64,000 nt of DNA from an uncultured Bacilli bacterium (GCA_934101575.1 CAKORJ010000001.1:642637-706636), one strand, 5' to 3'; positions 43,891 through 54,042 are shown, counted from the first letter of the stretch. Notes: generated from the letters alone by a model not told the origin. Made by a program: numbers and translations.

Positions 43891-45957
43891 TTAAACTCCC
43901 TCTTTCATATTTTTTGTAGTTTTTATAATTAATTTATCAAATATAAGTATTAAAGATGGTAAGACTAAGATGACTACTAACATACTTATTATTGCTCCTC
44001 TTGATAGGAGGTTACATATTGAACCTATCATATCTATTTTTGAGTAGATTGCTACGCCAAAGGTTGCACAGAAGAAACATAGTGCTGAGGTTATAATTGA
44101 TGGAACTGTTAGACTTAGTGTCTTTTCCATGGCTTTCTTTTTGTCTTTTGTTTTTGATCTTTCTTCTATATATTTTGTTGACATTAGAATAGCATAGTCT
44201 ATTGTTGCTCCTAACTGTATGGTTCCTATTACTATTGAGGCAATGAATGGAAGTGATGTTCCTGTATAGTATGATATTGCCATGTTGATAAATATTGCCA
44301 TTTCTATTGCAAATACTAGGATGAATGGTAAACTTACTGATTTAAGTACGCATAACATTATTACGAATATTACTCCTATTGATAGGTAGTTTACTACTTT
44401 GAAGTCATGATCTGCTATTTCTACTAGGTCTTTTGTAAGTGCTCCTTCGCCTGCTATTATACTGTTTTCGTCATATTCTTTTACTAAGTTATCAATTTGT
44501 CCTATTTGTTCATTTAATTCATCGCTTGCTACTTCATATGTTGAATTTAGGATAATCAGTTGATAATTATCGTTTTGATATATTTTAGTTACTTCTTCTG
44601 GTAGCATATTTGAAGGAATACCAAATTCTTCAATTGTTTGTGGTGCTAGGACTAAATCTATTCCTTTTTGATTTTTTAATTTATTTACTAATTCTTTTGT
44701 TTTATATGTTGGTACATTTTTATCTAGTAATATTATTTCTGGAGATGTTATGTTAAATTCTTTTGATAGATTGCTATTTGCTATGCTACTTGGAAGATCT
44801 TGGGGTAGTGATTTATCTAGTTTGTAATATACATCGTAGTGGCTGTTTCCATAGAAGGCTGGTATGCATATTATTATGAATGTTATTAGTATTAATACAT
44901 AGTGTTTAAGTGAGAATTTTTGTAATCTTTGAAATTTTGGTAATATTACCTTATGTTTTGTTTTTTCTATATATTTATCGAATACCAATAGTAGTGATGG
45001 GAATATTGTTAGGACACATATTAGTCCGAATAATACACCTTTAGCCATTACTATACCTATATCTTTACCTAGGGTTAAGTCCATGAAGCATAGTGCTAGG
45101 AAACCTGCGATTGTTGTAAGAGATGAACCTATTACAGATTTAAATGTTTCTTTTATAGCTTTTTCCATGGCTTTCTTTTTGTCTTTTTCTTTTTCTTTTG
45201 CTTGTTCATACTTATGATATAGGAATATTGAAAAGTCTGTTGTTACTCCGAGTTGTAGGACTGCCGTTATGGCTTTTGTTATGTATGATACATCATGTAA
45301 GAATATGTTTGAACCCATGTTATACATTATTGCCATTCCTATATTTAGTAGTAAGAATACTGGTGTTAGATATGAATCTGTTGCTAGTGTTAATACAATT
45401 AAGCAAAGTGCTACTGCTATTACTACGTATGCTGCTATCTCTTGGTTGGATAGATTCATTGTATCTAATACCATGGCTGTCATTCCACTTACTGTGCTTG
45501 AATCTTTGACTGTCTCGCGCATTTGTTTTACCGCACTTATTGTTTTGTCATTTGATGTTGATTCTTTGAATGTTACAACCATTATTGTTTTATCTTTGTT
45601 GGTTACTTTGTTTACTATTTCTGATGGTAACATGTCTATGGGTATAGTTTCATCTGTTATGTCTGCTATACTCATTACTTCGTTTACTCCATCGATGTCT
45701 TTTATTTTGTCTTCTAGTTTTAGTATATCGTGATTTGACATATTATCTACTGTTACGAATGAAAAGGCTCCTATACCGAATTCATCTGTTAGGATGTCTT
45801 GTCCTTTTATTGTTTCTATGTCTTTTGGTAGGTATACTAAAATATCATAGTTTACTTTGGTATTTACGTATCCTATTGTTGCAGGGATAAGTAATAGTAC
45901 TGATAGTAGTACGATTAAGAAACTATGATTTGTTATAAATTTAGATACTTTCTTCAT
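43891..45957 (-). CDS. MMPL/RND-family export protein
   Basis: 688 aa, twelve membrane helices in two halves of six, each with a large outer loop. The repeated internal motif in both halves (QLGVTTDFSIFLYHKYEQ near 240 and QLGATIDYAILMSTKYIEE near 580) contains the conserved GxxxDY/F proton-relay region. Exports hydrophobic molecules such as lipids or drugs. It is transcribed with the coiled-coil protein and divergent from a TetR regulator 190 bp away, so inducible efflux is likely. Substrate unknown. Confidence 0.9.
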   Translation of the reverse strand: MKKVSKFITNHSFLIVLLSVLLLIPATIGYVNTKVNYDILVYLPKDIETIKGQDILTDEFGIGAFSFVTVDNMSNHDILKLEDKIKDIDGVNEVMSIADITDETIPIDMLPSEIVNKVTNKDKTIMVVTFKESTSNDKTISAVKQMRETVKDSSTVSGMTAMVLDTMNLSNQEIAAYVVIAVALCLIVLTLATDSYLTPVFLLLNIGMAIMYNMGSNIFLHDVSYITKAITAVLQLGVTTDFSIFLYHKYEQAKEKEKDKKKAMEKAIKETFKSVIGSSLTTIAGFLALCFMDLTLGKDIGIVMAKGVLFGLICVLTIFPSLLLVFDKYIEKTKHKVILPKFQRLQKFSLKHYVLILITFIIICIPAFYGNSHYDVYYKLDKSLPQDLPSSIANSNLSKEFNITSPEIILLDKNVPTYKTKELVNKLKNQKGIDLVLAPQTIEEFGIPSNMLPEEVTKIYQNDNYQLIILNSTYEVASDELNEQIGQIDNLVKEYDENSIIAGEGALTKDLVEIADHDFKVVNYLSIGVIFVIMLCVLKSVSLPFILVFAIEMAIFINMAISYYTGTSLPFIASIVIGTIQLGATIDYAILMSTKYIEERSKTKDKKKAMEKTLSLTVPSIITSALCFFCATFGVAIYSKIDMIGSICNLLSRGAIISMLVVILVLPSLILIFDKLIIKTTKNMKEGV

Positions 45958-46011
45958 ATTAAAACCTCCATCTGTAAGAAATTTTATTCTTTTTTGGAGG
46001 AATAATCACTA

Positions 46012-46030
46012 ACAAAAATGGTGTTTTTGT
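46012..46030. promoter_or_regulatory. Candidate TetR operator
   Basis: Perfect inverted repeat ACAAAAA-TGGTG-TTTTTGT in the divergent intergenic region between the MMPL operon and tetR. Confidence 0.5.
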
Positions 46031-46147
46031 ATGATAATGAACATTTTAGTTTATTTGTATGTGTAATTAAACAACTTTTGTAGTTTATCTGTACTTTTGA
46101 GTTTTTTTTTAGTTATAATTGTTTTATGAATTTGAAAGGGTGATTTT

Positions 46148-46717
46148 ATGAGAAGTAAGAAAACTGATCTTAGGATTATTAAGACTAAAAAGAGCTTGTA
46201 TGAGTCTTTGCTTGATTTGATGAGGGAAAAACCTTTTGAGGAGTTAAAGGTTTCTGATATATGTGAGAATGCTTTGGTTAATAGATCTACTTTTTATTCT
46301 CATTTTGATGATAAGTATGATTTGCTTGATAGTTTGATTTGTGATTTGAAGGAAGGATTGTCTGAGGAACTTAGTAAGAATACTAATATTTCTAATTCTA
46401 AGGAGTATTATTTGGAGATGATTAAGTTACTTCTTGATCATATTGAGGATAAGAAAGATGTATATGCGATGGTTCTTATTAATAATAAGAATGGTGTTGG
46501 TATGGATATGGTTTATGATGCTTTAAATGAAGATGTTACTAAGAGAATTGAGATTGAGGGTCATAAACTTAATAGAGGTATTCCTAGCTCTATTATTGCT
46601 AAGTTTTATTTAGGAGCTGTGTTTAATTTGGGTAGAGAGTGGCTTATTAGTAATAATAAGTATTCTAAGGATGAAATTATTAGTTATTTAGAGGATTTGC
46701 TTCCAGATGTGTTGTAG
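46148..46717 (+). CDS. TetR/AcrR-family regulator
   Basis: 189 aa. N-terminal helix-turn-helix FEELKVSDICENALVNRSTFYSHF near residue 31 fits TetR. The C-terminal ligand-binding part is all-helical. It is divergent from the MMPL/YhgE-like operon and most likely represses it until ligand binds. Its last 38 bp overlap the 3' end of the opposite reverse transcriptase gene, an unusual arrangement. AAGGGTGATTTT precedes ATG. Confidence 0.88.
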   Translation: MRSKKTDLRIIKTKKSLYESLLDLMREKPFEELKVSDICENALVNRSTFYSHFDDKYDLLDSLICDLKEGLSEELSKNTNISNSKEYYLEMIKLLLDHIEDKKDVYAMVLINNKNGVGMDMVYDALNEDVTKRIEIEGHKLNRGIPSSIIAKFYLGAVFNLGREWLISNNKYSKDEIISYLEDLLPDVL

Positions 46718-48590
46718 CGTTTGGGAGTTTTTTTGTGTTAATGTAGCTGTCTATAAGAATTTGTAAATCTGCAATAGATTTTTTTAAACTTTTAGATGTT
46801 GAGGTTTTATCTATAAGATGCGAAGACGAATGAGATAATGGATTTTCATTTCTTAAATCGTGGGCACGTTCAATGATTTCTTTTGAATCTGCTATTTCCT
46901 CATAAAATTTTTTAATTGTATTTTTTTTGTAATAGGCTTTGTAATTTGGTTTTTTTGAGTTGTGCAATTCTTCATAATAGAATGCTAAATCTGCAGTTAT
47001 TCTATCAAAAAATGTTTTATAAAATGCATATTCTGCTAGTGCGTTATTGCGTTTTTTTTCGACAAGATGCATAAAATAAAGAAAGTATGCTTTCCAATCA
47101 TCATTTATAATTTTTAAGTAATTATTGTTTTTTTCATGGTTAAGTAATGGTAAGAAACTACTCTTACAGTAATGGTAATAATAATCTTTTAAGTTGTTTT
47201 CATTGTCGATCAAAATTTTAAGTAAATCAATGTGTTTGAATTCACTTTGAATTAAGTATGATATTGCTATCAATGTATCATAAGAATTCCAAAGTCCTTT
47301 CCGGTGTCGCTGAAAAAGTTGATTTAAAAGTGCTTTAATAGCGAATTTACTCTTGGTTTTCATTATCATTATGGCAATTCGTTTTGGATCTAAACTGATG
47401 AATGATACGTCTGTATTAATTAGCTCGCATATTGTTGAAATAACTTCTTCATCTTGAAATAGGCTTTCACTCTCATAAATAAAATGATTGTATACTTCAT
47501 TAGGGCTTATTTCTACATCACTGCTATTGAAAAATTCATTTATAAGTGAGTTGTAATGATTAATATCAATAATGCCTTTTGTCAGTTTATTTAATAATAT
47601 ATTTAAAAAATCTTGAAACTTTCCTTTAAATAAATCTTCAATATTATACTGGATATTATTTAAACATTCATCATATAAAGACCTTTTTAATTCATCGTTT
47701 ATTTCACTTGTAGGTTTTAAGCAACATTTCTTTGTATTTAATGATAGCCCATATTTCTTTAAAATAGAAGAATACTCATTTCTTATTTGATTATAAGCTT
47801 CATTTAGTTTTACTTCATTACAATTTGTGTTAATCATAATGTACATGTCATCAACGTACCTAATAATTTTAAATGAACTAATACACTCTATTTTATCATT
47901 GATAAAGTTATATATTTTTTCATCTATTTCATCCAGATAAACTATAGTGGCTAAAAATGAGGAAACCAAACTATTTTCTATTGTTGGAAATCTTCCACCA
48001 CCACTATAAAGTAATAGTTCTTTTATCGTTTTCAATTGTGTAGGTGTAAAATTTGTTTTAGATATGTTACTTCTTTTTTCAACTCTGTCGATAAGAATGT
48101 CCACATTTATACTTGAAAAAAAATTATTTACATCTGTTTTTATAAAGTATTGATTTTCAGGAATGCAGTCATTTATTAATTTGTAAAAATTATCATAATC
48201 CCGTTTATATTTTGCACGCATGTTTTTGTAATTTCCGGCATAAAATGCATCAATATTGCAATTTCTAATTGATTGATAATGAATGGATATTTCTTTTCCT
48301 ATAGCCTGTAATACTAGATATAATATTGGAGATAAAAGACTGGAATTTCTAAAGCTACCATCTCCTTTTTGTAAGAAATTATCTGATTGGTACATTACTT
48401 TTGGAAACAATACAAATGAAGCTTTTTCTATATACTTTTCAAAGAATTTTTTACTGGCGATATATTGTTCTTCCTCAAAAGAAATTTTTGTAAATGGAAA
48501 CCATTGCAAATATGCTTTCTTACTATTAACAGATACATCAAAATACATTTTACAAACTTGCTGCCATGTTTTGTATGTAATACCAAACAT
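46680..48590 (-). CDS. AbiA-like reverse transcriptase with C-terminal HEPN motif
   Basis: 636 aa from ATG 48588-48590 (GTGAGG upstream). RT palm motifs: FIKTDVNNFF with Asp153, GGGRFPTIENSLVSSFLA near 198, and YVDDMYIMI with Asp247/248 near 245. A helical region of ~330 residues follows, then LRNENPLSH near 580-587, an Rx4-6H motif of HEPN ribonucleases. This RT plus helical plus HEPN layout resembles the abortive-infection protein AbiA, which stops phage infection. No retron ncRNA or group II intron parts are seen. Balanced codon use and 3' overlap with tetR suggest acquisition by transfer. Confidence 0.72.
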   Translation of the reverse strand: MFGITYKTWQQVCKMYFDVSVNSKKAYLQWFPFTKISFEEEQYIASKKFFEKYIEKASFVLFPKVMYQSDNFLQKGDGSFRNSSLLSPILYLVLQAIGKEISIHYQSIRNCNIDAFYAGNYKNMRAKYKRDYDNFYKLINDCIPENQYFIKTDVNNFFSSINVDILIDRVEKRSNISKTNFTPTQLKTIKELLLYSGGGRFPTIENSLVSSFLATIVYLDEIDEKIYNFINDKIECISSFKIIRYVDDMYIMINTNCNEVKLNEAYNQIRNEYSSILKKYGLSLNTKKCCLKPTSEINDELKRSLYDECLNNIQYNIEDLFKGKFQDFLNILLNKLTKGIIDINHYNSLINEFFNSSDVEISPNEVYNHFIYESESLFQDEEVISTICELINTDVSFISLDPKRIAIMIMKTKSKFAIKALLNQLFQRHRKGLWNSYDTLIAISYLIQSEFKHIDLLKILIDNENNLKDYYYHYCKSSFLPLLNHEKNNNYLKIINDDWKAYFLYFMHLVEKKRNNALAEYAFYKTFFDRITADLAFYYEELHNSKKPNYKAYYKKNTIKKFYEEIADSKEIIERAHDLRNENPLSHSSSHLIDKTSTSKSLKKSIADLQILIDSYINTKKLPNATTHLEANPLNN

Positions 48591-48631
48591 ATTCAACACC
48601 TCACTTCATCTTTTTGTTTTATTATAGCATT

Positions 48632-48674
48632 AAAAAAAGGAAAATAAAGTTTTTTTAGTCCTTTATTATCCTTT
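48632..48674 (-). terminator. Terminator of the ABC transporter operon
   Basis: AAGGATAATAAAG and CTTTATTTTCCTT pair on the minus strand, with T run. Confidence 0.75.
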
Positions 48675-50649
48675 TACTTATTTTATATGTTGCTAGGAAG
48701 TATCCTCCATATATTAATACTATGAATATACTTGTTAGTAGGAGGCTTTTTCCTATTTTTATGTCTGCGAACATTTTTAATAGACTGTTTATTTCTGTGA
48801 GTCCTACTGCGGCATGAAATAGTGCTACTGCTAGGGGTAAGATAAATATTATTGCTATTTGAATGAATAATGCTTTGTTTATCATTTTGTTACTTGCTCC
48901 TAGTTTTTTTAATATTTTATATCTTTCTTTGTTATCACTTGATGTTGATAATTCTGTTATGGCTAGGATTGTTACGCTTGATATAGCAAATATTATTCCT
49001 AGATATAGTCCTACATATATTAGCATTACTTTTAGTCCTAGGCTTTGTGTTACCATATCTATTTTTGTTGTTATTAATAGTGTTTGGTTGTCGGTTGTTA
49101 GTCCTTTTAAGAAGTTTTGTTCTCTTTTTTCTTTGTTGTTATCTTTGTAATTACCTATTATTATTGTTTGGACTGGTTTTTGGTTTTTTAGATATTTATC
49201 ATTTATTACTATTATTCCTGTATTGTTGTTACTTGATGAGTTTTCTGGTGCTAGATTTATTATTTCTTTGGTTGCGGGTTTTAGATAATTATTATTTACA
49301 TTTATTTTATTTTGGTTTTTATAGAATGGTGTTAGGTATTCTATTAGTGTATCTATATTGGTTGTTTCTAGATATTCATTTTCTTTTATGTTTATTGGTT
49401 GTTCTTTTTGAATATTCATTATTTTGTTATAATCGCTTTGTTTTATAAACATTACTTTGGTATTTAGTTCTAGTATATTACCATATTTCTTTTTTAGTTT
49501 TTGTTTATCTTTTTCTGTCATCATAGTGGTTGTTGTTATGTTTTTTATGTTATATATGTCATATTTTGTGTATTCTTTTACTTCTTTTCGGAAGTCTTTG
49601 TTGTTTATTATTTGGTTTAGATCTGTATATTCATCTTCTATGTATCTGTTGTGTGAGTAAATTGTAAAGTCTTGTTTGTTATTGTTTTCTATGTCATTGT
49701 TGAAGACGTTTGTCATTGTTACTGAGCATGCTAGGATTCCTATTGTTAGTAGTAACATTAATGATATTATTGTTGTAGAGATTACACTTGTGTTTATTTG
49801 GTTGTTTATTTGTTTTAGGTTAAACATATTTAAGTCTTTGTAGTATACTTTTTTTATTTTTTTGGTTATTGTTAGTATGAATCCAGATAATGAATAGAAG
49901 AAAAGTAATGTTCCTAGACTTCCTGATATTATCATTGTTAATGTTTTTTTATCCATCATAAATAGTGTTTCTTGGAATAATAGATGATAGGCGTATGCTA
50001 TTAGTGCTATTGCTAATATAAAACTTATTGTTACTGTGTATTTGTTTCTAAATTTTACTTTTTCATTTTGTTTTGTTGCTGTTAAAAGATTTATTAGTTT
50101 ATATTTTGTTAGAGTTATTATGTTAAAGATCATTACTAATATGAATATTAATCCGAAGTATATTATTGTTTTATAGAGGGCTTTTTCTGAGAATATGAAT
50201 GTGTAATTTGAGAGATTTACTTCGAATAGTTTTGCTGTTAGGATTGATAGTCCTTGTGATATAAATACTCCGAGAATGAGTCCTACTATTAGAGAGAAGA
50301 GTCCTATTACTATTGTTTCTATTACTAACATTGTTGATACTTTTCTTTTACTCATTCCTAGTGTTAGGTATAGTCCTATTTCTTTTTTTCTTCTTTTTAT
50401 GATAAAGTTGTTTGAATATATTATTAAGAATCCTAGTATTATTGATACGAATACTGATAAATAGTTCATGATTGCTATTATGCTTTGAATTATATCTTGT
50501 TTTGTTTCTGATAGAATTAGTATTGATTTTTGTGCTTCTAGGGAGTTGAATATATAAAAGATGGAGACTGCTACTACTAGGGTGAAGAAGTAAATACTAT
50601 AGTCTTTTAGACTTTTTGTTATGTTTTTTAGAGATAATTTAAATATCAT
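48655..50649 (-). CDS. BceB-type ABC transporter permease (FtsX-like)
   Basis: 664 aa, about ten membrane helices with one large extracellular domain (~330-540) between helices seven and eight, the layout of BceB/VraG permeases. These sense and remove peptide antibiotics such as bacitracin and also signal to a partner kinase. Two FtsX-type helix groups are present (FIIKRRKKEIGLYLTLGMS near 85 and ERYKILKKLGASNKM near 575). It overlaps the ATPase gene by 11 bp. Confidence 0.88.
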   Translation of the reverse strand: MIFKLSLKNITKSLKDYSIYFFTLVVAVSIFYIFNSLEAQKSILILSETKQDIIQSIIAIMNYLSVFVSIILGFLIIYSNNFIIKRRKKEIGLYLTLGMSKRKVSTMLVIETIVIGLFSLIVGLILGVFISQGLSILTAKLFEVNLSNYTFIFSEKALYKTIIYFGLIFILVMIFNIITLTKYKLINLLTATKQNEKVKFRNKYTVTISFILAIALIAYAYHLLFQETLFMMDKKTLTMIISGSLGTLLFFYSLSGFILTITKKIKKVYYKDLNMFNLKQINNQINTSVISTTIISLMLLLTIGILACSVTMTNVFNNDIENNNKQDFTIYSHNRYIEDEYTDLNQIINNKDFRKEVKEYTKYDIYNIKNITTTTMMTEKDKQKLKKKYGNILELNTKVMFIKQSDYNKIMNIQKEQPINIKENEYLETTNIDTLIEYLTPFYKNQNKINVNNNYLKPATKEIINLAPENSSSNNNTGIIVINDKYLKNQKPVQTIIIGNYKDNNKEKREQNFLKGLTTDNQTLLITTKIDMVTQSLGLKVMLIYVGLYLGIIFAISSVTILAITELSTSSDNKERYKILKKLGASNKMINKALFIQIAIIFILPLAVALFHAAVGLTEINSLLKMFADIKIGKSLLLTSIFIVLIYGGYFLATYKISKRIIKD

Positions 50650-51403
50650 TATTTAGTTCTCCTCCTAGTAGGGTTACTACTTCTATTATGCTATTAAAGA
50701 ATTCTTTTCTTGTTTTATCTCCTTTTTCTATTTCATTAAATATTTTTCCATCTTTTATAAAGATTACTCTATTTGAATATGAAGCACTATAAGCATCATG
50801 TGTTACCATTAAGATTGTGGCTTTTAGTTCTTTATTTAAAGTTTCTAACTTTTCTAAAAGTTTTCTTGCTGATTTTGAATCTAATGCTCCGGTTGGTTCG
50901 TCTGCTAGAATTAATGATGGATTTGTTACTAGGGCTCTTGCTGATGCTACTCTTTGTTTTTCTCCTCCGGATAATTGATATGGATATTTATTTAATATTT
51001 GGGTTATTTCTAGCTCTTTTGCTGCTTTTTTTACTTTGTCTTCTATTTGATTTGTTTTTTCTTTATTTATTGTTAGGGCTAGTGCTATGTTTTCATAGGC
51101 TGTTAAGGTATCTAATAAGTTGAAGTCTTGGAAGATGAATCCTAGTTCTTCTCTTCTAAATTTATTTAGATTATTGCCTCTTAGTTTAGTTATATCTTTA
51201 TCTTTTACTATAATGTGACCACTTGTTACTTTATCTATTGTTGCTATACAGTTTAGAAGTGTTGTTTTCCCTGATCCTGATGCTCCCATTATTGATAGGA
51301 ATTCTCCTTCTTCTACTGTGAATGATATGTTATTTATGGCTTTTGTTAGGCTTCCTTTGTTACCGTAATATTTTTCTATGTTTGCTATTTTTAATATTTC
51401 CAT
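50639..51403 (-). CDS. BceA-type ABC transporter ATPase
   Basis: 254 aa. Walker A GASGSGKTT near residue 40, signature YQLSGGEKQRVASARAL near 140, and Walker B LILADEPTGALDSKSA near 162. Partner of the following permease. ATG 51401-51403 is preferred to GTG 51412 since GAGGTG lies between them. A strong promoter lies just upstream. Confidence 0.93.
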   Translation of the reverse strand: MEILKIANIEKYYGNKGSLTKAINNISFTVEEGEFLSIMGASGSGKTTLLNCIATIDKVTSGHIIVKDKDITKLRGNNLNKFRREELGFIFQDFNLLDTLTAYENIALALTINKEKTNQIEDKVKKAAKELEITQILNKYPYQLSGGEKQRVASARALVTNPSLILADEPTGALDSKSARKLLEKLETLNKELKATILMVTHDAYSASYSNRVIFIKDGKIFNEIEKGDKTRKEFFNSIIEVVTLLGGELNNDI

Positions 51404-51421
51404 TTCTTTCACCTCAGGATA

Positions 51422-51450
51422 ATTGTATTATCTATTTTTTGTTTTAACAA
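51422..51450 (-). promoter_or_regulatory. Promoter of the bceAB-like operon
   Basis: -35 TTGTTA (51445-51450), 17-bp spacer, -10 TACAAT (51422-51427) on the minus strand, ahead of the ATPase gene. BceR-type regulators act at such promoters. Confidence 0.65.
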
Positions 51451-51460
51451 TTGATTTATA

Positions 51461-51488
51461 TAACAAAACCTTACGATTTTGTAAGGTT
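51461..51488 (-). terminator. Terminator after the histidine kinase gene
   Basis: AACCTTAC-AAAATC-GTAAGGTT and T-rich tail, inside the end of the kinase gene, separating bceRS- and bceAB-like units. Confidence 0.75.
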
Positions 51489-52484
51489 GTTTGTTAGAGA
51501 GTTTACTGGAAATATTATTTGGACTTCTGTTCCTATGTTTTCTTTTGATATTATTTTTATGTTATGTCCTAGTTTTTCTGTTAGTTTTTTTGCTAGATAT
51601 AGTCCTATTCCTGTGGAGTTGTTATTTTTTCTTCCGTTGGTTCCAGTGAATCCTTTGTTAAATACTTTGTTTTGTTCTTCTTTTTTTATACCTATTCCAT
51701 TATCTTTAATTGATAGGATTACATTTTCTTTTGTTTTTATCTGTTTTATTATTATTTCTGGGTTTTCTTTTGTATATTTTATACTATTTATTATGATTTG
51801 ATTTATTATGAATTCTAACCATTTACTGTCACTATAGACGTAGTCTTGTACTTTTATATCTATTTTTACTTTTTTATTTATTAGATCTTTTTTATTTTTA
51901 GTTATTACATGATCTATTACTTTTTTTAAATCTGTTTTTTTTATTATATAGTCTTTTTCTACATTGTTACTTCTTACATAGTACATTATTTGATCTATAT
52001 AATTTTCTTGTTTTTTTAGTTCTTCTTCTATACTTTTTGTTATTTTGTTTTGGTTATTTTCTATTATTAAATTAGTAGTTTGTATTGGAGTTTTTATTTC
52101 ATGACACCAAGCTTCTAAATACTCTGTGAAGTCTTCACTTTTTAGTTTATATTTATTTATATTTTCTATCATTGATTTGTCTATTATATATAAATAATCA
52201 CATAATAGTTGTCCTTCTAGAAAGTTTGGTTTTTTTATTATTTCTGTTATTAGATATTTTTGATCTAGTTTTTCTAATGTTTTATCTAATTTTTTATAGA
52301 ATAAGTTTTCTTTTATATATTTTGCTATTAGGGGTATTATTTGAATTATTATTAGTGTTATTATTAGTAGTTTTGCTACTCCATTTATGTTAAATATATT
52401 TAGTAAGGTTATTATTAATATATTACTTATTATATAGGTTATTATGTATATTAGATGGTCTGATATATAATTTTTTAGATTCAT
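51471..52484 (-). CDS. BceS-type intramembrane-sensing histidine kinase
   Basis: 337 aa. Two helices close together near the N-terminus (~10-30, ~35-58) with almost no outer loop, so the sensor is intramembrane and relies on the ABC transporter for detection. H-box WCHEIKTPIQTTNL near residue 130; ATPase domain with LSIKDNGIGI and GTGIGLYLAKKL-type glycine boxes. It starts within the stop of the response regulator (ATGA), so the two are coupled. Confidence 0.9.
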   Translation of the reverse strand: MNLKNYISDHLIYIITYIISNILIITLLNIFNINGVAKLLIITLIIIQIIPLIAKYIKENLFYKKLDKTLEKLDQKYLITEIIKKPNFLEGQLLCDYLYIIDKSMIENINKYKLKSEDFTEYLEAWCHEIKTPIQTTNLIIENNQNKITKSIEEELKKQENYIDQIMYYVRSNNVEKDYIIKKTDLKKVIDHVITKNKKDLINKKVKIDIKVQDYVYSDSKWLEFIINQIIINSIKYTKENPEIIIKQIKTKENVILSIKDNGIGIKKEEQNKVFNKGFTGTNGRKNNNSTGIGLYLAKKLTEKLGHNIKIISKENIGTEVQIIFPVNSLTNNLTKS

Positions 52485-53143
52485 AATATTATGTATCCTT
52501 GGCCTCTTTTTGTTAGTATTACGTTTTCTAAGTCTAATTTTTCTAATTTTGATCTTACTCTGTTTATGTTTACTGTTAGGGTGTTGTCATCTACATATTC
52601 GTTATTATCCCATAGGTATGATATTATATCATCTCTTGTTACTATTGTTCCTTTATTTTTTAGTAAATATATTAATATTTTTAATTCGTTTTTTGATAAC
52701 TCTATTTTTTTATTATTTCTTTCTATCTGACTTTTTGTTATATTTATGGTCATGTCTTTATATGTTATTTCTTTTTGAACTTTGGTATTTCTTTCTAATA
52801 ATCTTGTTATTCTAGCAAGTAATATTCTTGGACTAAATGGTTTTGTTATGAAGTCATCGGCGCCATATTCTATACATAGGAGTTCATCTATTTCGGTGTT
52901 TTTACTTGTTACTATTATTATTGGAGTATCTATTTCTTTTCTTAAGTCTTTTAGGAGATATTCTCCGTCTAGGTTTGGTAAGTTTATGTCTAATAAAATT
53001 AGGTCTTTTTCTTTTGCATTTATTATTTGTTCTTTTACGTTTGTAAAGTCTATTATTTGGATGGTTTTAAATCCATTTTTTTCTAGGTATATTGATAGTT
53101 CTTCTCTTAATTTTTGAGTATCTTCGACTATAATAATGGTCAT
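52481..53143 (-). CDS. BceR-type response regulator (OmpR family)
   Basis: 220 aa. Receiver domain with the acidic pair VED near residue 7, phospho-Asp in DLILLDINLPN near 52, and KPF near 98. The C-terminal winged helix has the OmpR-type ending (VNINRVRSKLEKL and TKRGQGYII). ATG 53141-53143 with CAGGTGATTAAA upstream. It likely drives the bceAB-like operon downstream in response to cell-wall antimicrobial peptides. Confidence 0.92.
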   Translation of the reverse strand: MTIIIVEDTQKLREELSIYLEKNGFKTIQIIDFTNVKEQIINAKEKDLILLDINLPNLDGEYLLKDLRKEIDTPIIIVTSKNTEIDELLCIEYGADDFITKPFSPRILLARITRLLERNTKVQKEITYKDMTINITKSQIERNNKKIELSKNELKILIYLLKNKGTIVTRDDIISYLWDNNEYVDDNTLTVNINRVRSKLEKLDLENVILTKRGQGYIIL

Positions 53144-53296
53144 TTTAATCACCTGTTTCTTGTTTACATCTTTTTAATTGTTATTTACATATATTTTTAT
53201 TTCTTTACTTTGTAGTTTAGTTTTTTGTTTTAGTGTTACATTTTTATTTGCTGTTTTGTGAGCTTTTTATGTTTATTTTTTGTCGTTTTGTGTTTT

Positions 53297-53968
53297 TTAA
53301 TCTTTACAGTTTTCATCACATAGCAATAATTCTATCATCATGTCTTCGTAGATTTTAAATAGTTCTTCTTGTTCTTTTTTTGTTAATTTTTTTGTGTAGT
53401 CTTTGTGAGTGGGTACTGCTCCTTGATGGATGTTTGTTATTTTCCCTTGGTTTACTAGTAAAACAGTTGGAGCGGTTAATTTCTTTTTACCTTTGTTTTT
53501 TCCATCTTCGAATGTTGTTTCTATGTTTTTATCTAGGATTTTTATTAGTTTTTCATATGTTTTTGCTTTGTTTGTGGTTTTTCCTTGGTAATAATCATTT
53601 CTTATATTTTTGAAGTTATAATAATATATTTCTTTTATACCATTTTCATTTGCTGTGTTTAATAAGACTGGTAAAATCATTCTACACCAATTACAGTCTG
53701 GGAAACCCATATATATTATTTTGTTTCCTGTCTGGATTTCTTTTATTATGTTATCATCGTTTAAGTATTTGATTTGATTGTTTTTTTGAATATTTAATTC
53801 TATATAGTTTCCTTTTTCTTGTGTTAATGGGATATTGTTATATGCTTCATATTCTCTTTTGAATTTGTTGCTGTCTGTGTTGTTTTTTATTATTATTGTT
53901 GTTATTAGTCCTAGTATAAGTATTGATATTATAATTATTAGCATTATTTTTAATTTGTTTTTTGTCAT
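53297..53968 (-). CDS. Membrane-anchored thioredoxin-like protein
   Basis: 223 aa. N-terminal helix (~7-28) and an outer thioredoxin-type domain with CNWC active site in FPDCNWCRMILPVLL near residue 93-107 and cis-Pro in TAPTVLLVNQG near 170. Similar proteins are bacteriocin-transport accessory or disulfide reductases of the cell envelope. Two extra Cys at the C-terminus (LLCDENCKD). It is not adjacent to a bacteriocin gene. Confidence 0.75.
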   Translation of the reverse strand: MTKNKLKIMLIIIISILILGLITTIIIKNNTDSNKFKREYEAYNNIPLTQEKGNYIELNIQKNNQIKYLNDDNIIKEIQTGNKIIYMGFPDCNWCRMILPVLLNTANENGIKEIYYYNFKNIRNDYYQGKTTNKAKTYEKLIKILDKNIETTFEDGKNKGKKKLTAPTVLLVNQGKITNIHQGAVPTHKDYTKKLTKKEQEELFKIYEDMMIELLLCDENCKD

Positions 53969-54006
53969 TGTTTCACCTCTTTTTTTATTATAGCATAGTT
54001 TTTTTA

Positions 54007-54042
54007 AAAGAACTTAAACATTGTTTGATGTATGTTTAAGCT
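54007..54042 (-). terminator. Terminator of the exchanger gene
   Basis: CTTAAACAT - loop - ATGTTTAAG and T-rich tail at the end of the exchanger gene. Confidence 0.75.

Noticed and set aside
46680..48590. Retron or group II intron reverse transcriptase
   Set aside because: No msr/msd-like inverted repeats lie upstream, and no domain V or maturase domain is visible; the HEPN motif at the C-terminus points to an abortive-infection type.
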